Shown here piece by piece: positions 8,570 to 14,097 of a DNA stretch of 14,097 bases. The notes below the pieces were generated by a model. That model made no database searches, had not been told where the DNA came from, and saw only the letters and a list, made by a program, of their open reading frames with translations. Numbering within the stretch: the stretch's first letter is position 1; each line of letters opens with the position of its first letter. The DNA is taken from NCBI GenBank assembly GCA_000697335.1, contig JNEM01016456.1, positions 1 through 14,097 on the forward strand, read 5' to 3'. Source of the stretch: Conidiobolus incongruus B7586. Lineage: Eukaryota; Entomophthoromycota; Entomophthoromycetes; Entomophthorales; Conidiobolaceae. A program made the position numbers and the translations under genes.

Positions 8570-8720
8570 TATAGATAGGTATAATAAGTTAAAGTATTCT
8601 TGATATTTTCTAGGGGTTCTTATATAGCTTCTTTAATAAGATAACCCATCTATTTTATATAAAAATAAAGCTTATTTCTAATAGATTTAAACTTAATTAT
8701 ATAATTAATATAGTATTCTT
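8570..8720 (-). pseudogene. Chromodomain relic at the end of pol
   Basis: Minus-strand reading near 8600-8680 gives segments such as IKFKSIRNKLYF, MGY and EPLENIKN, which fit the chromodomain pattern (hydrophobic strand, then K-W-x-G-Y, then W-E-P-x-x-N-L). In chromoviruses this C-terminal integrase module is thought to guide integration to chromatin carrying particular histone marks, often heterochromatin. It is part of the broken element at 8122-13831. Confidence 0.75.
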
Positions 8721-9049
8721 CTTCTCTATCTTAATTAAGAATTAGATCTAGTTTTAAAGTTTTTAATCAATTAGGAAAAGTGTTAAAATTTTTAAAATAT
8801 GGTTTAATTTTGGTTATGTAAAAGATAAAGTTAATCCTCAAAGTTAAAGGTAATTCTAAGGTAATATTTTTAAAATTTGAATCAATAGATTAAATTTTAT
8901 AGGGACTATGATATAATAGTAAGTATTTGGGATTTAAGCTAGATTTAAGTAGGGTAGGTTTAAAAACAAATTATTCTAAGTATACAAACATGTTAAATTT
9001 ACATTTAAGAGGATTTCTAGATAACTTTAAGTATTGTTGTTCTATAATC

Positions 9050-9950
9050 TTTTGATTTTCTTCTAAGTTAAATTTAATAAGGGAATTAATATATTTGATA
9101 TTGGATTAAATTTCAACAATATCTAAAGATAAGTTGATTTAAAGTTTTAGAGTAATTATTGAGTTAGGATATTTGTTATAATTAATGAAATAAATCTAAA
9201 ACTTGTTGATCTATTGATAAAGGTATTAAATATATATTAGGGTTGGTAGATATAAGTATCTTAATTTAACTAATTAGTGTTAATATAGGCTCTAATCATT
9301 TACTTTAAGGTTTTGATAGTTTTTTCAGTAAGTTTATTAGTTTGGTGATAATTGATAGTAGACATAACTAGGTTAATCTTAAAGGAAAAGGATAGTAACT
9401 TCTAGAATTAAGAGTTGAATTATATATCTCTATCAGATACAATAGTTTGTGGAATTTTTTAGTAGGTAAAAATATTAGAGAATAACAATTATGTAACATT
9501 TTTAACTATAGAAGTTTTGAAACAAGGAATGAAATAAGTATATTTGGAAAATAAATCAATTATATTTAGTAAGTTATTATAATTATTTGTTGATTTAAGA
9601 ATTACCATGAAATCAAGCTGGATTTGTTGTTAAATTTCATTAGGGACTTATAAAGGAATAAGTTTACTATATTTTAGTTGAGTATTATATTTAGTTGTTT
9701 AACATATATCATAAGGATTAGTGTATTTCTGAATTGTTTTAACTAGGGAAAGCTAGTAATACCCTGTTTTAACTCTCTTAACAGTTTTTAACTAGTTTTG
9801 ATATCCTTTAACAAGTAAGTTATAGCATTCATCAAATATTGTTTGTTAGATCTTAGGAATATTAGGAATATATAGACAGTTATTATAATATAGTAAGTTA
9901 TTGATAATTTTTAATCTTTTAACATTTTTTAATTAGTTTTCTAAAAGTTT
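9050..9950 (-). pseudogene. Integrase relic (Ty3/gypsy)
   Basis: On the minus strand a zinc-binding segment with a C-x-x-C-like patch lies around 9690-9830. The catalytic core follows: LDFMV and FSKYTYFIPC (about 9515-9620), VSDRDI (about 9430) and a HQTN...TEKTIK segment (about 9310-9350) give the order of the DDE integrase core. It would have inserted the element's DNA copy into the genome. It is part of the broken chromovirus. Confidence 0.8.
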
Positions 9951-10199
9951 AAAGAGTTCTTCTTTAACTAAAATAAAGAAATTATTATTTGGCAGTGTTT
10001 CTTAAAGTAGTTTAATAAATTCTTTATTTCCTTTATTAATAATCATTAAGTTAATATTTACTAGATTTGTATAATTAGAATAAAAAAGTAGGTATGTAAG
10101 ATTTCTTAACAAAATATCTATAATATAGTTTTATTAACCTAAGAGATATTGAATAAAGAAAAGATAAGCTTAGATAGTTTTAATCTATTTAATTTATCT

Positions 10200-11400
10200 T
10201 CTTAATAAATGCTTCTGAGAATTTAAGTAGATAAGTGATTTATAATTTGTAAATACTAAGAAAAAATTGTAAGATAAGAGATATAAGTAATTTTTAATCA
10301 TTTTTACTAAAGTAAAGAGTCTTTGTTTATAAACTAGGTATTTTAATTCAGCTGGTTTTATTTTTCTTAACTAGAATGTTATTAGTTTTAAGATAACATT
10401 AAAGTTAAACTTAACTTATTCTCCTTTATTTATTATTTTATCCTATAGTTATAGGGTAAAATATGAATTAAATTTAAACTAGGCTAACTATCCACCAATT
10501 GTAAAAAAACTAAAGTTAGTAAAAATAATAGTAGGTAGCTTTAGATTAAAAATAAATAAAGCAAAAGCATTAATAATATAGAAAATCAAAGTATTTATGT
10601 AGAAAACATATAATAGGGTTTATTCAAAAGGAGAGTTTTTCTTTAAAAGATTAGTAAGAAAAGTAACAAGTTCAATAAAAAAATCAATGAGGTTTTTAAA
10701 GTAATTTAATAATTTAAGTATAAACATAAGTTGATCTTTGTTTATAAGTATATTAAAAGCTTTAACATCATTATGTTTAGTTAGATTAATATTAATTCCT
10801 TAGGAGGAAACAATATAACCTTAGAAAAAGATAGAAGAGGTACCAAAGATGTATTTTGATAATTTTAAAGATAATTTATATTCTTAAAAAATTTGTAAAA
10901 CTTAATTAACATGTTAAATATGTTCTTCTTTAGTTTTTAAATAGATTAGGATATTATCAAGGTAAATAATAACAAAGTTATTAAAAACAAGATTAAAAAG
11001 GGAATTGATGAATTAAGTAAAAGTTACAAAGTTATTATATAATCTAAAGTTTATAATAGTAAATTTATAGTAACTTAAAAAGGTGTTGAAAATAGTTAAA
11101 AGGATAAAATTTTCTTTAACTTTAAGGTTATAATATCTATTCTTAATATCTAGATTAGTAAATATAGTTGATTTAAGTAGTTTATACCTAATATCATATA
11201 AGTTTAGTAATAGGGTTTTATCCTTAATAGTTTTAGAGTTTAAAATATAGTTATTAATATATAGTCTTTAACCACCATCAGCTTTTTTTACAAAGAAGAT
11301 TAAAAATCTTTATGGTGAAAAAAAAAGTCTAATATACCTATTTTTAAATAGTTTTTAGATTTCTTCTTTTAAAGTTTAATATTGTTCAAGAGATAAATGG
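10200..11400 (-). pseudogene. Reverse transcriptase and RNase H relic (Ty3/gypsy)
   Basis: Minus-strand reading shows the reverse transcriptase core: FFVKKADGG (about 11270-11300), KTIKDK and IFTNLDIK in the expected order (about 11130-11230), the active-site segment near 10960, followed by the ILIYLKTKEEH stretch (about 10920-10955). RNase H begins near 10530 with a PTII...TIGG pattern. This order identifies the family. It is part of the broken element at 8122-13831. Confidence 0.85.
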
Positions 11401-11599
11401 TAAGTAAACTTTAAACATAGTTGTATACTAGGGAGTAGTTTAATTTTATGCTTAATATTATATTTAAGGGGTAATTCATCTATAGATTCAAAAACATTAG
11501 CAAATTAACTTTTTATATTATATATGAAGTGGTTATTATATATAACTTTATTGAAATTAACAAATAAAGTACTAATAGATAAATAATAAACCAATATAT

Positions 11600-11760
11600 A
11601 TCCTTATAAATTATTAAGGTTTTTAATTAGTTTTTTAGATTGGTTTTTATTTATAATAATAAAATTATTTGCCACAATTGTAAAATTAGTGTTAGGTATA
11701 ATATTTAATAATTATATAGTAAGGTAATATAGGTTTTTTAAGATTAATTCTACTAATTTC
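11600..11760 (-). pseudogene. Possible protease relic
   Basis: A segment with ANNFI on the minus strand lies between gag and reverse transcriptase, where the retroviral-type aspartic protease is expected. The match is short and the call rests mostly on position. Confidence 0.35.
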
Positions 11761-12349
11761 TTTTAGAATATAAAAGAAATAGATTTGTAACCTTTTAGGG
11801 TAATATTTATAGATATAAAACTGTGATATTCAAACTAATTTTAACCTAGTATAAAATTATAACTAATGTTGTTAACTAGGAATTTAATATATTAAGAATA
11901 GTTAAGGGGTAATAATAAGTATCTAAATATAATACCAGATGCTTATTCTATTAAGTTGTTAATATATTTAATTATCAAGTTTTTTTTTAGGTAGGTAAAG
12001 ATAGCTTTATAATAATAGAAGAAAAGATAATATAATAAAAAAACTAGAATTAATTAAAACACTAACAAGTGTGTTTATAAAAGAATTAATTAACACAAAC
12101 AATAAAATGATAGTTAAAGGTAAAAAATCACAAGGTAGATTAGTTACTATAATATTTCTAGTTTATAATAGTTTAATCAGTTGGATTTCTCTAGTATATA
12201 TAGTTTAATTTATAGAATCAATAGTTTATTGGAACTTTTGTGGATTAGATTAGAATCTGCTAACTAATTATAAAAGGAGTGATTTTAGGGTTATATTAAT
12301 ATTATTCAGGTTTGATTTATGGTTGATAAGTTAAGATTGTTAAGAATTA

Positions 12350-13300
12350 AACAAATGTTATTCTTTAAAGGGTATTTATTAACTTTATAGTTAACTTAAG
12401 TTTTTCAGCAATAATAACAACTTTTATTTGTTCTTAAGTAGGCTTTAGCTTCTTTACTAAAGATTTTCTTATGAAGCTTTAAAACAGAAACATCTATTAT
12501 TTGAAACTTAAGTAGGTTAAAGTAAGGTTTAAAAGATTAATTTTTAGGATGGGAAGATTTAATTATAGAGTAAAAGATATCATCAATTATAATTGCTATA
12601 TCATAAATATTAGAAAAAAACATATTATTAAAGTGTTCTTTATTAACTAACTAAAGCTTTACTTGAAGGTTAAAACATTATAATAGTTTATAGATTTATT
12701 CTTGTTCAATGATATTTAATATGTTTAAGTATATCTCATTAAATTTCTCAATCAATTATTTTGTAAAAGTTTTTTATTTAAGTTAGGAAAGCTTTTCTCT
12801 TGTTAATCAAACTTAATTTTTTAAGTAATAACTTTCTTTAAGGGTTTTTTCTAATTGTTTAAAAGTTTATATTTTTGTAGTAGGTTATCCTCCTAAAGAT
12901 TCTTTAGGATTAAGCTTATAATAAGTTAACTACCAAATATAAACAGATTTTTCTAAAAAAAAGTGGCTAATTTAAGGATATTATTTAAATTTTTGTTTAG
13001 GATTAAATCAAGGTAATTCTTTATATTTTTAAGATAGTTTTTAAGCTTGTAAAGGTTTTCAAAACTATCATAAGTAATTAATTTATCTTTAAAGATACTA
13101 AAGAGGTAGTTTAATATATTATTTATAGTGAAGTAGCTGGTTTGTTAAATTTAAGCTTTTTGAAACATATTTTTTTTAATCAAAAGTTGTTTAATATAAG
13201 CTTCTTAAAGGGTAGTAAGCTTTTAAAGATTAAAGTCTTAGATTCACTTAGTAATTAAGTTATTATCATCATTAAAATAATATAAAGGTATCTTTTTTTA
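12350..13300 (-). pseudogene. gag relic
   Basis: This is the part downstream of the 5' LTR in element orientation. I do not recognise the capsid by sequence. A C-Y-Y-C patch near 12405-12430 on the minus strand sits where the nucleocapsid zinc knuckle is expected. The call rests on position in the element and this patch. Confidence 0.5.
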
Positions 13301-13425
13301 ATGTTATTATAGTATATAGTGTTAAATTTGAATGAGATAAATTATAGATAAGATTTAAAATAGTAATAATTAAGTTTAATATAGATAGTTATTAATTTCT
13401 AGTAGGTTATTAATAGTTTTATTGC

Positions 13426-13831
13426 TGCTATTATATAAGTATAGTGGTAATTAAACTAATATAATATAGAGGAAAGCTTAATATAAAAGTAGTGTGTATA
13501 GAATATGGTAATATAATGTAGATATAGTGTACAAATATAAACAAAGTTTAACTAAGCTTCAAACTTGGATGAGTTACTAATATATTAAAATTTATATTAG
13601 GTAGTGTTAATATCCTATAATATTATCACAATATAGTGTCAATTTTAGAAATAGTATAAAAGTAAAAAATAGTAAGAATTGAGAGGAAAAAGAAAAATCT
13701 AGTTTATTAGATAATTCAATACTATTTATACAATTAATTTAACTATATAAGTATAAATTAATCATATAATTTATAGCTAATTGGATTATATGAAAGTGTA
13801 TATAAGAATTTAAAGAACTAGTCTCTTAACA
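13426..13831 (-). repeat. 5' LTR of the chromovirus relic
   Basis: 406 bp, two bases longer than the other LTR because of a small gap near its inner edge. On the minus strand it begins TGTTAAGAGACTAG at 13831 and ends CA at 13426. It keeps the same TATA-like GTATAAATAG (13731-13722). The primer-binding site would lie just left of 13426 (minus reading GCAATAAAACTATT), but no tRNA match is evident. Confidence 0.88.
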
Positions 13832-14097
13832 GTTAATATATTAATAAGTTTTTTTAATAATAGTTTATTTAATTTTTTATTAACATTTGATTTAATTAAA
13901 TAATGTTTTTTTATTTATTAATTATAATTTTAATTTTCAAATATAAAAAATAATATTAAATTAATATTAAATTATTTTGATATTCTTTTAGTAAACAAAA
14001 AAGTTTATTTTAATATATTATTAAAATGTATTATTTTATAGATAAATAAAAATTAAATGTGGACTTTTAGATTTTGATAAATTATATATAATTTTTT
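13832..14097. other. A+T-rich end of the window
   Basis: 266 bases of plain A+T-rich DNA beyond the LTR. I see no gene or repeat in it. Confidence 0.7.

Larger units (their letters stand above)
8122..13831 (-). mobile_element. Ty3/gypsy LTR retrotransposon (chromovirus), full length but broken
   Basis: A 5.7-kb fossil read on the minus strand: 5' LTR at 13426-13831, internal part 8526-13425, 3' LTR at 8122-8525. The pol order on the minus strand is reverse transcriptase, RNase H, integrase (Ty3/gypsy order, not Ty1/copia), and a chromodomain closes the reading, which marks it as a chromovirus. Both LTRs are complete with TG...CA ends, and a polypurine tract adjoins the 3' LTR, so the outline looks whole. 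The coding part is broken by many (dozens of) changes and cannot be active. The LTRs differ at roughly 9% of positions by hand alignment, mostly transitions. This cannot be turned into an age if RIP-like mutation acted. I find no convincing target duplication (AGTAT on the left, GTTAA on the right). Confidence 0.9.

Noticed and set aside
1-14097. Mitochondrial genome
   Set aside because: The composition would allow it, but nuclear-type mariner and Ty3/gypsy elements, and no mitochondrial gene, rRNA or tRNA, speak against it.
1-14097. CRISPR array, riboswitch, tRNA or rRNA gene
   Set aside because: No regularly spaced repeats, and no tRNA or rRNA signature on either strand. The only structured candidate is the island at 1540-1860.

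Overview
The window is a gene-poor, extremely A+T-rich stretch of nuclear DNA. By hand count some rows are only about 10% G+C. It contains transposons inactivated by C-to-T / G-to-A transitions and no intact host protein gene. CpA-to-TpA changes on both strands, near-total loss of CpG and a Ty3/gypsy chromovirus relic best fit an A+T-rich block of a fungal genome affected by repeat-induced point mutation (RIP) or a similar methylation-linked process. The fungal assignment is inference. The mariner (DD34D) family present is better known from animals.

Layout: 1-1539 is bare A+T-rich DNA. About 1540-1860 is an abrupt island (39% G+C over 1681-1860) that holds six of the nine CpGs of the window and several stacked or nested hairpins. 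It could be a structured RNA gene or an unmutated piece of a host gene; I do not recognise it. 1861-3212 is bare again. Copy 1 of a 1.3-kb mariner element lies at 3215-4523 (+), has both inverted ends and a TA target duplication, and is the best preserved. After a bare spacer comes copy 2 (5158-7776, +), which is split by copy 3 (6265-7574, -) inserted at a TA. Removing copy 3 and one TA leaves copy 2 at 1307 bp, against 1309 and 1310 bp for copies 1 and 3.

From 8122 to 13831 lies a full-length but broken Ty3/gypsy LTR retrotransposon on the minus strand. It has two LTRs of about 405 bp, a polypurine tract, and relics of gag, reverse transcriptase, RNase H, integrase and a terminal chromodomain. 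The window ends in bare A+T-rich DNA.

Nothing here works together as a pathway. The window records successive insertions (copy 2, then copy 3 inside it; copy 1 and the LTR element in undetermined order) and heavy transition mutation of the repeats. The island at 1540-1860 is the one place that seems to have escaped or resisted that process and is the best candidate for something functional.
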